Positions 18,801-28,403 of a DNA stretch of 64,000 bases are shown piece by piece. The stretch is from Azospirillum sp. (lineage in GTDB: Bacteria; Pseudomonadota; Alphaproteobacteria; Azospirillales; Azospirillaceae): the NCBI GenBank assembly GCA_027486405.1, contig JAIXPD010000029.1:62001-126000 (forward strand). The letters are read 5' to 3'. The notes below the pieces were generated by a model. The model was given only the letters and a program-made list of their open reading frames with translations. It had not been told where the DNA came from and searched no databases. The stretch's first letter is position 1. Each line of letters begins with the position of its first letter. Position numbers and translations under genes: made by a program.

Positions 18801-21800
18801 CGGCCCGGCTGCTGCTGTTGGACCGCCTGCCGGTCACGCCGACCGGCAAGCTCGACCGCACCGCCCTGCCGCTGCCGCGTTGGGAGGCCGCCGCGCGGGT
18901 CGCCCCCGTTACCCCGACCGAGGACACGCTCGCCCGCCTGTGGGCCGAGGCGCTGGCGCTGGAGCGCGTCGGGACCACCGACAATTTCTTCGACATCGGC
19001 GGCGATTCCATCATCGCCCTGCAAATCGTGGCGCGCGCCCGCGCCGCCGGTCTGCGCATCACCCCCAAACAGCTTCTGGAACGCCAGACCGTCGCCGCGC
19101 TGGCGCTGGTCGCCGAACCGGTGACGGCGGACGACGCCCAATCCATGGCGGTCCCCGACGGCCCGTCGCCGCTGGCCCCGATCCAGGCCTGGTTCGCCGC
19201 CCAGCCGATCCCGCAGCCCAACCGTTGGAACCAATCGGTTCTGCTCGCCGCCACCCAACCGGTGGAGGCCGACCGGCTGGCGGCGGCCCTGGCGCTGGTG
19301 GCGGCGCGCCACGACGCCCTGCGCCTGCGCTTCACGCAAGACGCGGATGGGGTGTGGACGCAGACCCACGCCGACGGCCCCGCCACCCTGCCGCTGGAAC
19401 GGGCCGAGGCCCGCGACGACGCCGACGTCACCCGCCTGTGCGACGCGCTTCAGGGCCGCTTGGACCGGGTCCACGGGCCGCTGATGCGGGCGCTGCTGAT
19501 CGCCACGGCCGATGGCGGGCAACGGCTGTTCCTCGTCGCCCATCATCTGGTGGTGGACGGCGTGTCCTGGCGCATCCTGCTCGACGAGCTGGCCGCCGCC
19601 CTGCAAGGCTCCTGCGTGCTCGACCGTCAACCCGCCCCCGGCGCGCCCTTTGCCCTGTGGGCGCGGCGTTTGGCCGAAGCGGCGCGGTCGCCCCGCTTCC
19701 AGGCGCAGCGAGGGTTCTGGCGCGCGGCGCTGGACGCCCCGCCCCTGCCCTTGGCCGACCCCAGCCGCCCGCACAGCCGCCGCCACGCCGTCGCCCACAG
19801 CCTGCGGCTGGACCGCGCCCGCACCCGCGCCCTGCTGACCGACGCCCCCGCCGCCCACCGGACCCGGATCGACGCGCTGCTGCTGGCCGCCGTCGCCCAG
19901 GCGGTCGGCGCGCGCTGGGGGCTGGAGCGGTTGACCATCCATGTCGAGGGGCATGGGCGGGAGGCGCTGTTCCCCGATCTCGACATCGGCCGCACGGTCG
20001 GTTGGTTCACCAGCGTCTATCCGCTGCGGCTGGAGTTGTCCACCGATCCGTCCTCCACCGATTGGGACCGCGCCATCCGCCACACCAAGGAGGCGCTGTG
20101 CGCCGTGCCCGACGGCGGCATCGGCTTCAACCTGCTGCGCCATCTGGGAACGGCGGAGGAGCGCGCCGCCCTGTCCGACCCGCCGGTGGGCGTGTCCTTC
20201 AACTATCTGGGCCAGTTCGACGGGACCGCCGCCGATGGGCCGTGGCGCGTCGCCCCGGAAGAGTGCGGCGATGGCACCGACCCCGACGCGCCGCTGGGCG
20301 CGTGGCTGGCCTTCGACGGGCAGGTGTCGGGGGGTGAATTGACCCTGCACGCCCGCGCCAGCGCCGCCCTGCTGTCCGCCGACGCTCTGAGCGCCCTGAT
20401 GGACGCGGTGGACGGCGCGCTGACGGGCATCGCCGCCCACTGCGCGGCCACCGTGCCGGGGCAGGCCACGCCGTCCGATTTCCCGCTGGTGGCGCTGACG
20501 CAGGCGCGGATCGACGCGCTGCCGATCCCGGCCCCGGAGATCGCCGACATCCTGCCGCCGACGCCGATGCAAGCCGGGATGCTGCGCCATGGCCGCCTCA
20601 ACCCGACCTCCGACGCCTACCGGGTGCAGGTCTGGGCCACCATCGACGGGCTGGAGGTGGAGCGGTTGACGGCGGTCTGGCGCACGGTGATCGCCCGCCA
20701 CGCGATCCTGCGCGCCGCCCTGGTGGAGGGGACGGACGGGGAGGATGGTGAACCGCCGCTGCTGGTCGTGCGCAAGCACGCCGAACCGCCGATCCGGACA
20801 CTGGATTGGCGCAACCGGGCCGACGCGGACGCCGCGTGGTCGGCGCTGTGCGACGCGGAGTTCGCGCAACGCGTCGAGATGAGCCAAGCCCCGTTGATGC
20901 GCCTGACCCTGGTCCGCACCGGCCCGCGCACCCACCGGTTCCTGTGGACCTGGCACCACGCCTTGCTCGACGGCTGGAGCATGTCGCGCCTGCTGGGCGA
21001 CATTCTGCGCCTGTACGACGGTGAGGCGGTCCCACCGCCGCCGGTGGAGCTGCGGGCGCACGCCGCCTGGATCCACGCGCCGGAACGCGCCGCGCCGCGC
21101 GCCGCCGCCCACGCCCATTGGCGCGACACGCTGGCCCGCCTGCCCGCCCCCACCCGCCTGACCGCCGTTTTGCGCAGACCCGACGCGCCGGAACCGGACG
21201 GGGCGGTGGAACGCACGCTCGACGCCGACGATGTGCGGCGGCTCCAGCGTGTGGCCGCTGCGGAAAAGGTGACGCTCAACACGCTGGTGCAAGCCGGGTG
21301 GCTGCGCGTGTTGGGGGCCATGACCGGACAGGAGCGGGTGGCCTTCGGCGCGGTGATGTCGGGCCGGTCCATCGATCTGCCGGGGATCGACCACATCACC
21401 GGCCTGCTGGTCGGTGCCTTGCCGCTGGTGCATCCGGCCAACCCGGAGGTGGAAGGGGAAGCGGACGGCGCGTGGTTGCGTGGCCTGCTCGCCGCCAACA
21501 TCGCCGCGCGCCAGCACGAACATTCCCCGCCGCCGGACCGGCAATGCTGGACCGACCCGGAGGGTGCCCCCTACGACAGCCTGATGATCTTCGAAAATTA
21601 CCCGGTCGATGACGCGCTGCGCCAGAGCGAGCGGGCCACCCTGTCCTTTCGCGACGTCGGCAACCGGGGGCGGATGAGCCACCCGCTGACCCTGGTGGTG
21701 GTCCCGCGCGACACTCTGACCCTGCGGTTGGAGCACAGCGGCGCGCGCTTCCGCGCGGTGGACATCGCCGCGCTGGCCGACCGGCTGATCGCGGAGGTGT

Positions 21801-21817
21801 TGCGCGTGGCCCGCTGA
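15818..21817 (+). CDS. NRPS, C-A-T-E-C
   Basis: A 1999-residue synthetase from the ATG at 15818, chosen because it starts 61 bases after the previous gene; a frame open to 15671 would overlap that gene. Domains: C (HHIAADG at 187); A (HTSGSTGAPKG near 659; pocket from D705 reads D-G-E-G-S-G-G-V-T-K); T (Ser1064, GGDSI); E (HHLVVDGVSWR at 1242, VEGHGRE, GRTVGWFTSVYP, FNYLGQFD); and a terminal C (WHHALLDGWSM at 1713). The pocket resembles the D-G-E-x-x-G-G-V-T-K group described for lysine or hydroxyornithine-type residues in pyoverdine-like systems, so the substrate call is tentative. The E domain predicts a D-residue. The terminal C domain again lacks its own A-T, so a further protein must follow. 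Confidence 0.92.
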   Translation: MPDTLAVPSLHDIARGFARLPSARRRAFLDALRGRGIAFSRLPVLQRDDPTAPALASPAQQRLWAAHRLAPDSAAYHMPGLFQLRGPLDAGALEEALGVVADRHAIVRTVYREETDGTLWAIPLPHHPITLTHHDLSGLDRAAIEADAVTLAERLAAAPFDLERAPPWRADLLRLGTEERWLLVTLHHIAADGASVGLLMAELSAAYTALRRGEAPDRNPPPVQHADVAAWTAAWLEAGEGDRQLDHWRTSLRGAPERLTLPDRPTTGSLASDDAGAEQTDRLPPNLTRALRALAMEKGCTLFTLLLAAYALLLGRMSGQADLIVGVPVAGRRPPEAERLIGCFVNTLPLRLTLAPAQPFRHWLDAVARVVTDAQDHADTPFDRIVAALKPERGNSPLLSVMFDHRPAPPTLTDLDGVAVEPVELPVRTAKFDLALAGTEQPDGSVLVRLAHRGDAAPAQRLLRRWRALLDRIAADPDQPLRALDPRSADERAAIAQWSHDPAWRADHGPGGEPSPVPLRLAALAAERPNAPAVLFGDAVVSRGALDRQSNRLAHRLIARGAGPERRIGVCLPRTPDLIVALLAVLKSGAAFVPLDPADPVDRRRAIAARAGVTLLLSDQPLDGLDTLDPTIADDEDDPALDRPPAVTPHPRSLAYVIHTSGSTGAPKGVAVEHGALAMHCAATAALYDMGPDSRELHFLSFTFDGAHERWMTALTAGGAILLRDDSLWTVEQTYDALRRHRLTHAGFPPKYLQQLAAWAEEQAALDPDGERPALTICSFGGEAMPRAGLERLFRSLRPRHAINGYGPTETVVTPLVWKGDGSTLPDCPYVPIGRPVGDRSAHILDADLAPQPIGVTGELWIGGGGLARGYLNRPAATAERFIPDPFGPPGGRLYRTGDLARWRDDGTVEYLGRRDHQVKLRGFRIELGEIEAQLTALPGVREAVVIAHSGEDDENSGGGVTRLIGYVVPEAGRALDGAALTAGLAATLPAHMVPARLLLLDRLPVTPTGKLDRTALPLPRWEAAARVAPVTPTEDTLARLWAEALALERVGTTDNFFDIGGDSIIALQIVARARAAGLRITPKQLLERQTVAALALVAEPVTADDAQSMAVPDGPSPLAPIQAWFAAQPIPQPNRWNQSVLLAATQPVEADRLAAALALVAARHDALRLRFTQDADGVWTQTHADGPATLPLERAEARDDADVTRLCDALQGRLDRVHGPLMRALLIATADGGQRLFLVAHHLVVDGVSWRILLDELAAALQGSCVLDRQPAPGAPFALWARRLAEAARSPRFQAQRGFWRAALDAPPLPLADPSRPHSRRHAVAHSLRLDRARTRALLTDAPAAHRTRIDALLLAAVAQAVGARWGLERLTIHVEGHGREALFPDLDIGRTVGWFTSVYPLRLELSTDPSSTDWDRAIRHTKEALCAVPDGGIGFNLLRHLGTAEERAALSDPPVGVSFNYLGQFDGTAADGPWRVAPEECGDGTDPDAPLGAWLAFDGQVSGGELTLHARASAALLSADALSALMDAVDGALTGIAAHCAATVPGQATPSDFPLVALTQARIDALPIPAPEIADILPPTPMQAGMLRHGRLNPTSDAYRVQVWATIDGLEVERLTAVWRTVIARHAILRAALVEGTDGEDGEPPLLVVRKHAEPPIRTLDWRNRADADAAWSALCDAEFAQRVEMSQAPLMRLTLVRTGPRTHRFLWTWHHALLDGWSMSRLLGDILRLYDGEAVPPPPVELRAHAAWIHAPERAAPRAAAHAHWRDTLARLPAPTRLTAVLRRPDAPEPDGAVERTLDADDVRRLQRVAAAEKVTLNTLVQAGWLRVLGAMTGQERVAFGAVMSGRSIDLPGIDHITGLLVGALPLVHPANPEVEGEADGAWLRGLLAANIAARQHEHSPPPDRQCWTDPEGAPYDSLMIFENYPVDDALRQSERATLSFRDVGNRGRMSHPLTLVVVPRDTLTLRLEHSGARFRAVDIAALADRLIAEVLRVAR

Positions 21818-21960
21818 CCCGGCCCGCCCGCTCCCGCGCAGCCCTACGCGGCAAAACAGGAGGCTGCAAAACGGGGGGATGACGAACGGTTGGGGGGCGT
21901 GGCAGACTGCCAGCCTGCCCTGTATCTGATCCCCCCCTTTTGCACCGGGAGTGGTTCGTC

Positions 21961-22587
21961 GTGACGCTTGACCTCTGGTTCCTGTACGCGTTCGCCGCCA
22001 TCGGCCTGTCCCTGACGCCGGGGCCGAACGGCCTGCTGTCGCTGACGCACGGCGTCCGTTACGGCTTCAGCCGCACCATCGCCACGGTGCTGGGCGGGGT
22101 GGTTGGCTTCCTGGTTCTGGTGGCGGCGTCGCTGGCCGGGATGGGGGCGCTGCTGGCGGCGTCGGAAACCGCCTTCACCATCGCGAAATGGATCGGGGCC
22201 GCGTACCTCGTCTATCTCGGTGTCCGGCTGTGGCAGACCCCGGCGGCCAGCGTGTCGGCCGAGGCGGGCGAGGGTGGCGGGCCGCAGCATGGCCCGGTCC
22301 GCCTGTTCGCCGAAGGCTTCCTGGTCGCGGTGTCGAACCCGAAGGCGCTGATCTTCTTCGCCGCCTTCCTGCCGCAATTCATGATTCCCGGCGCGTCCTT
22401 CTGGATGCAGTTCGCCGTTCTCGGCGGAACCTTCGCCTTCACCGAATTTTGCTACGAACTGGTGCTGGCGGGCATGGCGCAGCGGATCGCGCCGTGGCTG
22501 TCGCGCCATGGCCGCTGGTTCAACCGCATCACCGGCGGGACCTTCGTCGGCATCGGCGGGGTGATGGCGTCGGCCAGCCACACGTAA
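21961..22587 (+). CDS. LysE/RhtB-family amino acid exporter
   Basis: A 208-residue inner-membrane protein of the LysE/RhtB superfamily, which exports amino acids or small metabolites. It shows the family signature LSLTPGPNGLLSL near residue 18, repeated hydrophobic segments and the central SNPKALIFFAAFLPQF stretch. The GTG at 21961 is preferred because GGGAG lies nine bases upstream; a TTG at 21940 would add seven residues. The gene lies about 140 bases after the last NRPS gene on the same strand, so it could be read with the siderophore operon, but nothing shows that it exports the siderophore. Confidence 0.85.
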   Translation: MTLDLWFLYAFAAIGLSLTPGPNGLLSLTHGVRYGFSRTIATVLGGVVGFLVLVAASLAGMGALLAASETAFTIAKWIGAAYLVYLGVRLWQTPAASVSAEAGEGGGPQHGPVRLFAEGFLVAVSNPKALIFFAAFLPQFMIPGASFWMQFAVLGGTFAFTEFCYELVLAGMAQRIAPWLSRHGRWFNRITGGTFVGIGGVMASASHT

Positions 22588-22625
22588 GCTCGGACGAGGT
22601 AAACCCGGACGCTGCAAACCCAGAC

Positions 22626-22653
22626 GGCGGCGGCTTTTTTAAAAACCGCCGCC
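22626..22653. terminator. Inverted repeat between convergent genes, possible bidirectional terminator
   Basis: GGCGGCGG (22626-22633) and CCGCCGCC (22646-22653) can pair around a centre of six T and five A. It lies between the stops of the LysE-type gene and kynB, which face each other. The T run is inside the hairpin rather than after it, so it is not a textbook rho-independent terminator. Confidence 0.4.
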
Positions 22654-22680
22654 GCCACCCGCCGGATCCATCGGCCTGGA

Positions 22681-23514
22681 TCAGTCCGCCAACAGCGTGT
22701 CGACCAGGGCGGAGGCCGGATCGGTCAACGCGTCGATGACGTCGAAATGGTGGCGGTCGGGGGCCTGAACCGCCGCCGTCGCCGCCCCCAACCCATGCCA
22801 GACATTCGCCAACAGATCGTTTTGGCGAACGAATTCCGGCCGTTCCGCCGCCCCAACCCAGCAGACGATGCGGGTGTTGGTGCGCGGGCGCAGCAGCGCC
22901 GGGCTTTCGGCCAACGCCTCCGCCGCGTCAAGGCGCAGGGTGTCGTTCATGCGGGTGGCCATCAGCGGGCGCAGGTCGTGCAGGCCGCTGATCGACACCA
23001 CACCCGTCACCCGCGCCGCCACCGCCGCCGACAACGGGGCGTCGGCGCAGGCCATCCGGCTGACCAGATGCCCGCCAGCGGAATGACCGGTCAGGCGCAA
23101 CGGCCCGGCCTGCCGCGCGGCGACCGCCTCCACCGCCCGGGCGATCTGCGCGGTGATCCCGGCGATGCGGCTGTGCGGACACAGCGTGTAGCTGGGCAGC
23201 GCCACCGCCCAGCCGCGCGCCAGCGGCCCCGCCGCCAGATGCGACCACACGCTCTTGTCAAAGGCCATCCAATAGCCGCCATGGACGAACAGGACGGTTC
23301 CCCGCACCGCGCCGTCGGGCAGGAACAGGTCGTAGCGCTCCCGCTCGTGATCGCCATAGGGCTGGTCGAGCACCGCCCGCCCCGCGTCCGCCAGCGCCGC
23401 GCGGAAGCCCGCCGCCTGTTCGGTCCAGCGCGCCGGATAGCCGCTGCCGCCCGGAATGTGGGCGCTGTTGCTGTAGGCGTCGTCCCAATCGTTGATAGAC
23501 TGCAACCCGATCAT
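22681..23514 (-). CDS. kynB: Kynurenine formamidase (alpha/beta-hydrolase type)
   Basis: A 277-residue alpha/beta hydrolase that hydrolyses N-formylkynurenine to kynurenine and formate. The oxyanion motif HGGYW is at 78-82, the nucleophile elbow GHSAGG at 143-148 (Ser145), and the catalytic His lies in DRHHFDVID near the C-terminus. HGGYW is characteristic of the AFMID/BNA7-type enzymes, not of the metal-dependent bacterial KynB fold. The ATG at 23514 has GGGAAAGGG upstream. It is the last gene of kynU-kynA-kynB and starts 25 bases after kynA, so the operon context supports the role. Confidence 0.88.
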   Translation of the reverse strand: MIGLQSINDWDDAYSNSAHIPGGSGYPARWTEQAAGFRAALADAGRAVLDQPYGDHERERYDLFLPDGAVRGTVLFVHGGYWMAFDKSVWSHLAAGPLARGWAVALPSYTLCPHSRIAGITAQIARAVEAVAARQAGPLRLTGHSAGGHLVSRMACADAPLSAAVAARVTGVVSISGLHDLRPLMATRMNDTLRLDAAEALAESPALLRPRTNTRIVCWVGAAERPEFVRQNDLLANVWHGLGAATAAVQAPDRHHFDVIDALTDPASALVDTLLAD

Positions 23515-23539
23515 CAGAACACCCTTTCCCACAAGGCGG

Positions 23540-24376
23540 TTACAGCACGGTGCGGACGCGCCAGAGTTCCGGGAACAGCTCCACCGCCAGCATGTTGCGC
23601 AGGTAGGAGACGCCACCGGTCCCGCCGGTCCCGCGCTTGAAGCCGATCACGCGCTCCACCGTGGTGACGTGGTTGAAGCGCCAGCGGCGGAAGTAATCCT
23701 CGAAATCCACCAGCTTTTCAGCCAGCTCATACAGCGACCAATGGCGGTCGGGATCGCGGTAGACCTGCCGCCACGCCTCCGTCACCCCGTCATGGGGCTG
23801 GTGGGTGTCGCGCACGTCGCGCTCCAGCACCTCCGCCGGAACGGCGATGCCGCTGCGGGCGAGCAGGCGCAGCGCCTCGTCATACAGGCTGGGGCGGGTC
23901 AACTCCTCCTCCAACCGGGCGAGGATCTCCGGGCGGTGGGCGTGCGGGCGCAGCATCGCCCCGTTGCGGTTGCCCAACAGATACTCGATCTCCCGGTACT
24001 GGTAGGATTGGAAGCCGGAGGATTGGCCGAGATCGTCGCGGAAGCGCGTGTATTCGCTGGGCGTCATCGTGCGCAGCACGTCCCAGGCCGAATTGAGCTG
24101 TTCGAAGATGCGGGCCACACGGGTCAACATCTTGAAGGCGGGCGACAATTGGTCGGCGCGGATGGCGGCGCGGGCGGCGTGGATCTCGTAGATCGCCAAC
24201 CGCATCCACAGCTCCGACGTCTGGTGCTGGATGATGAACAGCATCTCGTCGTGCGCGGTGGAACGCGGGTGCTGCGCCCCCAGAATCTGGTCCAGTTGCA
24301 GATAATCGCCGTAGGACATGCGGCCGTCGAAGGCCATCTGCGCGCCTTCGGTCGCGGGATCATAGGGCTTGCTCAT
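23540..24376 (-). CDS. kynA: Tryptophan 2,3-dioxygenase
   Basis: A 278-residue heme enzyme that opens the indole ring of L-tryptophan to give N-formylkynurenine. Family landmarks are present: [18 protein letters not shown] near the start, [14 protein letters not shown] (substrate-side His), [17 protein letters not shown], and [16 protein letters not shown] with the heme-ligand His, followed by the glycine-rich [10 protein letters not shown]. The length is normal for bacterial TDO. The start overlaps the kynU stop (ATGA), showing translational coupling. Confidence 0.96.
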   Translation of the reverse strand: MSKPYDPATEGAQMAFDGRMSYGDYLQLDQILGAQHPRSTAHDEMLFIIQHQTSELWMRLAIYEIHAARAAIRADQLSPAFKMLTRVARIFEQLNSAWDVLRTMTPSEYTRFRDDLGQSSGFQSYQYREIEYLLGNRNGAMLRPHAHRPEILARLEEELTRPSLYDEALRLLARSGIAVPAEVLERDVRDTHQPHDGVTEAWRQVYRDPDRHWSLYELAEKLVDFEDYFRRWRFNHVTTVERVIGFKRGTGGTGGVSYLRNMLAVELFPELWRVRTVL

Positions 24377-25566
24377 GTGACAATCGCCTTCTTGTGATAG
24401 GCGGGACGGTCCCACAGCGCGCCGTCGATCACCTGTTTCAACACCTCCACCGCCGCCAGCACCTCGGCCTCGCCGATGTAGAGCGGGGTGAAGCCGAAGC
24501 GCAGCGCGTCGGGCGCGCGGAAATCGCCGATCACCCCCCGGTCGATCAGGGCCTGCATGATGGCGTAGCCCTGCGGGTGGCGGAAGGACACCTGGCTGCC
24601 GCGCCGGGCGCTGTCGCGCGGGGAGGCCAGAACCAGCGCCGGGCACGCCGCCTCGACCCGCTCGATGAACAGCTCGCACAGCGCGATGGACGCGCGGCGG
24701 ATGTCGTGCAGGTCCACGCCGTCCCACACGTCCAGCGCCGCGTCCAACGCCGCCAGCGCCAGGATCGGCGGGGTGCCGACGCGCATCCGCTCCACCCCGT
24801 CGCCGGGGCGGTAGGACGGATCGAAGGCGAAGGGGGCGGCGTGGCCCATCCAGCCCGACAGGGCCGGTTTGGCGCAATCCGCGTGCGCCGGGGCCACATA
24901 GATGAAGGCCGGTGCGCCCGGCCCGCCGTTCAAATATTTGTACGTGCAGCCGACGGCGAAATCCGCGCCCGCCCCGGCCAGATCGACCGGCAGCGCGCCC
25001 GCCGAATGGGCCAGATCCCACACCGTCACCACGCCCAGCGCGTGCGCCTTGGCGGTCAGTGCCGCCATGTCGTGCAGCCGCCCGGTGCGGTAATCGACCT
25101 GGGTCAGCATCAGCACCGCCACCTCGTCGGTGATGGCGTCCTCCACCGCCTCGGGATCGACCACGCGCAGGCTGTGGCCCTGGCCCAGGCTGTCGATCAG
25201 CCCCTCCGCCATGTAAAGATCGGTGGGGAAATTGCCGCTGTCGGACAGGATCACCCGGCGGTCGGAGCGCATCGCCAGCGCGGCGGCCAGCGCCTGATAG
25301 ACCTTGATCGACAGGGTGTCGCCCATCACAACGGTCCCGGGGGCGGCCCCGATCAGGCGGGCGATGCGGTCGCCGACCTGGCGCGGCTGCACCATCCACC
25401 CGGCGCTGTTCCAGCCCCGGATGAGCTGCCCGCCCCATTCCTGGGCGACGGTGCGGGCGACCCGCTCCTCCACCCCCAACGGCAGCGGCCCCAGCGAATT
25501 GCCATCAAGATAGATCACGCCGTCCGGGATGCGGAATCGGGCGCGGGTTTTTTGGAAATCGGTCAT
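24373..25566 (-). CDS. kynU: Kynureninase
   Basis: A 397-residue PLP enzyme that cleaves kynurenine to anthranilate and alanine. It shows [11 protein letters not shown] near residue 19, the aspartate motif [11 protein letters not shown] (183-193) and the PLP lysine in [11 protein letters not shown] (Lys210), all standard for the family. The ATG at 25566 gives the usual length; the frame is open 49 codons further upstream, but that part does not resemble the family. First gene of the kynUAB operon. The operon takes tryptophan to anthranilate, which can feed anthranilate catabolism or quinolone-type products; neither pathway is visible here. Confidence 0.95.
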   Translation of the reverse strand: MTDFQKTRARFRIPDGVIYLDGNSLGPLPLGVEERVARTVAQEWGGQLIRGWNSAGWMVQPRQVGDRIARLIGAAPGTVVMGDTLSIKVYQALAAALAMRSDRRVILSDSGNFPTDLYMAEGLIDSLGQGHSLRVVDPEAVEDAITDEVAVLMLTQVDYRTGRLHDMAALTAKAHALGVVTVWDLAHSAGALPVDLAGAGADFAVGCTYKYLNGGPGAPAFIYVAPAHADCAKPALSGWMGHAAPFAFDPSYRPGDGVERMRVGTPPILALAALDAALDVWDGVDLHDIRRASIALCELFIERVEAACPALVLASPRDSARRGSQVSFRHPQGYAIMQALIDRGVIGDFRAPDALRFGFTPLYIGEAEVLAAVEVLKQVIDGALWDRPAYHKKAIVT

Positions 25567-25755
25567 CGGGCTGCCTGCTCCATTCAGGCCACGGAACAAC
25601 GGCGCGCAAAAGGCGGCACCGCTGGCGAACGCGGAAGCGGGTATCGGTGGCAACCCTGGTGTCGGAGACCGGCCAACAACCAGCGATCGTTTGCACCACC
25701 TATTTTTGTCCATACCCGCGACACGCCACCCTGTCCAGCGAAAAAAGCCCGCGCG

Positions 25756-26649
25756 TCACGCCACCGCCGCCGCGTCCATCGCCGCGACCAGGATGTTGCG
25801 CAGCATCATGCCGCTGCCCGACAAAATGCGCCCGCCGCTGCCGTAAAGCTGGACCGTGCGTTTGTAGAGATCGGGTTCGGCAAAGGGGACCGAGACGAGC
25901 AGGCCGTCGTTCAGGCTGCGGATGGCGATGTCGCTGGCGATGCCCACCGCCCCCTCCGCCTGCACCCAATCGCGGATGATGGTGAAGGAGTTGGAGGTGA
26001 AGGTGCTGGCCCCCATCGTCTGCTCACCCACCCGCAGCAGGGCGACGACGCGGGCGATGGTGTTGTGGGTGGGCAGCGCCAGCTTGACCCCGCGCAGGTC
26101 GTCGATGGTCACGCTGGCCCGCGTCGCCAGCGGGTGATCGCGCCGCATGAACAGGCAGGTGTGGGTGGACCAGCTTTTCTCGATTCGCAAATCGGGTTCG
26201 GGAAGCCAGGTGTAGACCAGCCCCAAATCCACCTCCCCCTGCCGCAATTGGGTGACGATGGCGTCGGAGGTGGCGACGGTCAGATCGACCGCCGCGTCGG
26301 GGTGTTCGGCCTGGAAGGCGCGGATGGCGCGCACGGCGATCAGGGCCACCCCGTCGGACACGGCGATGCGCACCGCGCCCTTGCGCAGCCCCACCCCCTC
26401 GCGCAGTTCCACCGCCACCCGTTCGGCCTCCAGCGCGCTGCGGCGGGCGTAATCGGCCAGCAACTCGCCGGACGCCGTCAGCAGCATCCCGCGCGGGTGG
26501 CGTTCGAACAGCGGCGCGCCGATCTGGTCCTCCAGCTTGGCGATCTGGCGGCTGACGGCGGACACGGTGACGTGCAGGCGGTCCGACGCGTCGCTGAGGG
26601 ATCCGGTGCGGGCGACCTCCAGAAAATAGCGCAGGGCGGTGCTCAACAT
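25756..26649 (-). CDS. LysR-family transcriptional regulator
   Basis: A 297-residue LysR-type regulator: N-terminal winged HTH (about 1-60, LRYFLEVARTGSLSDASDRLHVTVSAV in outline) and a C-terminal periplasmic-binding-protein-like effector domain. It lies upstream of kynU on the same strand with a 190-base gap, and is divergent from an M20 peptidase gene, which is the more usual arrangement for a LysR target. Either the peptidase or the kyn operon could be controlled. The ATG at 26649 has GGGAA upstream. Confidence 0.9.
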   Translation of the reverse strand: MLSTALRYFLEVARTGSLSDASDRLHVTVSAVSRQIAKLEDQIGAPLFERHPRGMLLTASGELLADYARRSALEAERVAVELREGVGLRKGAVRIAVSDGVALIAVRAIRAFQAEHPDAAVDLTVATSDAIVTQLRQGEVDLGLVYTWLPEPDLRIEKSWSTHTCLFMRRDHPLATRASVTIDDLRGVKLALPTHNTIARVVALLRVGEQTMGASTFTSNSFTIIRDWVQAEGAVGIASDIAIRSLNDGLLVSVPFAEPDLYKRTVQLYGSGGRILSGSGMMLRNILVAAMDAAAVA

Positions 26650-26871
26650 GGTGCGTTCCCGGTTTGCCGAAAAGTCAAAGCGTGCTTGAGAATATTGAAA
26701 TTGTCATCATCGCCGATTGTCACCCACAATCGCCCTTGTTCAGAAAGCCTGTGATGTCAAAGCGCGCGGCGCAGCCCGGGACCGGCGGGCGGCAACGCCC
26801 CCGCTTTGCCTCCCGCCCGGCTTCAGGCCACCTCTTTTGCAAGCGGCACCCCCGCAAACAGGAGTTCGCGC

Positions 26872-28293
26872 ATGGATCGCGGCGCATCCACAGACGCCCC
26901 CATCGACGCCTTGCGCGCCGCCGCGTTGACCGACGCGGCGGCGGCGTTGACCGATGGTTCCTTCCTCGCCGACCTTGACCGGCGCATCGGCCACCAGACC
27001 GACAGCACGGCGGGCAACCCCGCGCCGCTGTACGGCTATCTGGCCGAGGAGATCGCGCCGACCCTGCACGCGCTGGGCTTCACCACCGACATCCGCCGGG
27101 TGTCGGACGACAGCCGCAACCTGTTCCTGATCGCCGAACGGCACGAGGATGCCAGCCGCCCCACCGTGCTGATGTACGGCCACGGCGACGTCGTGCCCGG
27201 CATGGACGAGCGGTGGGCCGACGGCCTGTCGCCCTGGCGCGCGACGGTGCGCGGGGACCGCCTGTATGGCCGGGGCAGCGCCGACAACAAGGGACAGCAC
27301 AGCCTGAACCTCGCCGCCTTCGCCGCCGTGCTGAAGGCGCGGCGCGGCAAGGTCGGCTTCAACCTCAAGATCCTGCTGGAAATGGGGGAGGAGATCGGCT
27401 CCCCCGACCTGCACGCCATTTGCCGCGAGCGGGGCGATCAGCTCAAGGCCGACGTGATGCTCAGCTCCGACGGCCCGCGCGTTGCCGCCGACCGCCCCAC
27501 CCTGTTTCTGGGCGCGCGCGGCGGTCTGAACATCCGGTTGACGCTGGATCTGCGGCCCGGCGGCCATCATTCCGGCAATTGGGGCGGCCTGCTGGTCAAC
27601 CCGGCCACGCGGCTGGCCGCCGCCATCGCCTGCCTGGTCGATGGGCAGGGCCGCATCCTGGTCGATGGCCTGCGCCCGGCACCGATGCCCGACGCGGTGC
27701 GCCGCGCGCTGGCCGACATCCCGGTGGTTCCCGGTCCCGACGAGCCGGAGATCGCCGAAGGCTGGGGCGAACCCGGCCTGTCCCCGGCGGAACGGGTTTA
27801 TGGCTGGAACACGCTGGAGGTGCTGGCCTTCTCCGCCGGCAACACCCAGCGCCCGGTCAACGCCATCCCCGGCAAGGCCGAAGCGGTGCTGCAACTGCGC
27901 TTCGTCGTCGGCACCGACACCGCCGGGGCGCAGGACGCGGTCACGGCCCATCTGGCCGCCCACGGATTCGACGATGTGGCGGTGCGGGTGGACGTGATGG
28001 CGACCGCCACCCGGCTGGATCTGAATGACCCGTGGGTTCGTTGGGCCACCGCCTCGATGGAACGGACGACGGGCCGCCCGGTGGCGCTGCTGCCGAATTT
28101 CGGCGGGTCGCTGCCCAACGAATGCTTTGCGGTGGATTTGGGGCTGCCCACCCTGTGGGTTCCCCATTCCTATCCCGGCTGCAACCAGCACGCCCCCAAC
28201 GAGCATCTGCTGATGCCGGTGGCGGACGAGGCGTTGCGGATCATGGCCGGGCTGTTCTGGGATTTGGGGGAGATCCCGCCGCACCGCGCGTAA
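26872..28293 (+). CDS. M20-family metallopeptidase
   Basis: A 473-residue M20 peptidase/deacylase of the ArgE/DapE/CPG2 superfamily, a cytoplasmic two-metal hydrolase of peptides or acyl-amino acids. Metal-site motifs are visible: MYGHGDVVPG (His), GRGSADNKGQ (bridging Asp), LEMGEEIGS (Glu-Glu) and SDGPR, with the last His in the C-terminal SYPGCNQHAPNEH. The middle holds the dimerisation domain (HHSGNWGG). The ATG at 26872 has AGGAG ten bases upstream; an earlier ATG would add 22 unrelated residues. The substrate cannot be told from sequence. It is divergent from a LysR gene. Confidence 0.88.
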   Translation: MDRGASTDAPIDALRAAALTDAAAALTDGSFLADLDRRIGHQTDSTAGNPAPLYGYLAEEIAPTLHALGFTTDIRRVSDDSRNLFLIAERHEDASRPTVLMYGHGDVVPGMDERWADGLSPWRATVRGDRLYGRGSADNKGQHSLNLAAFAAVLKARRGKVGFNLKILLEMGEEIGSPDLHAICRERGDQLKADVMLSSDGPRVAADRPTLFLGARGGLNIRLTLDLRPGGHHSGNWGGLLVNPATRLAAAIACLVDGQGRILVDGLRPAPMPDAVRRALADIPVVPGPDEPEIAEGWGEPGLSPAERVYGWNTLEVLAFSAGNTQRPVNAIPGKAEAVLQLRFVVGTDTAGAQDAVTAHLAAHGFDDVAVRVDVMATATRLDLNDPWVRWATASMERTTGRPVALLPNFGGSLPNECFAVDLGLPTLWVPHSYPGCNQHAPNEHLLMPVADEALRIMAGLFWDLGEIPPHRA

Positions 28294-28403
28294 CCACGCG
28301 AACCACAGCCAACCGAGCCACCACCATTCAACAGGGGCGCGGCGATGACGAGCACCCCTAGGGCAATCGCTTGAAGGTTTATAAACCTATACAAAGAATT
28401 TAC

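Noticed and set aside
15611..21736. A 2041-codon open frame antisense to the last NRPS
   Set aside because: Same low-complexity antisense pattern; the plus strand carries all C-A-T-E-C motifs.
24394..26754. A 786-codon plus frame over kynU and the LysR gene
   Set aside because: Antisense low-complexity frame; both minus-strand genes have full catalytic or HTH motifs.
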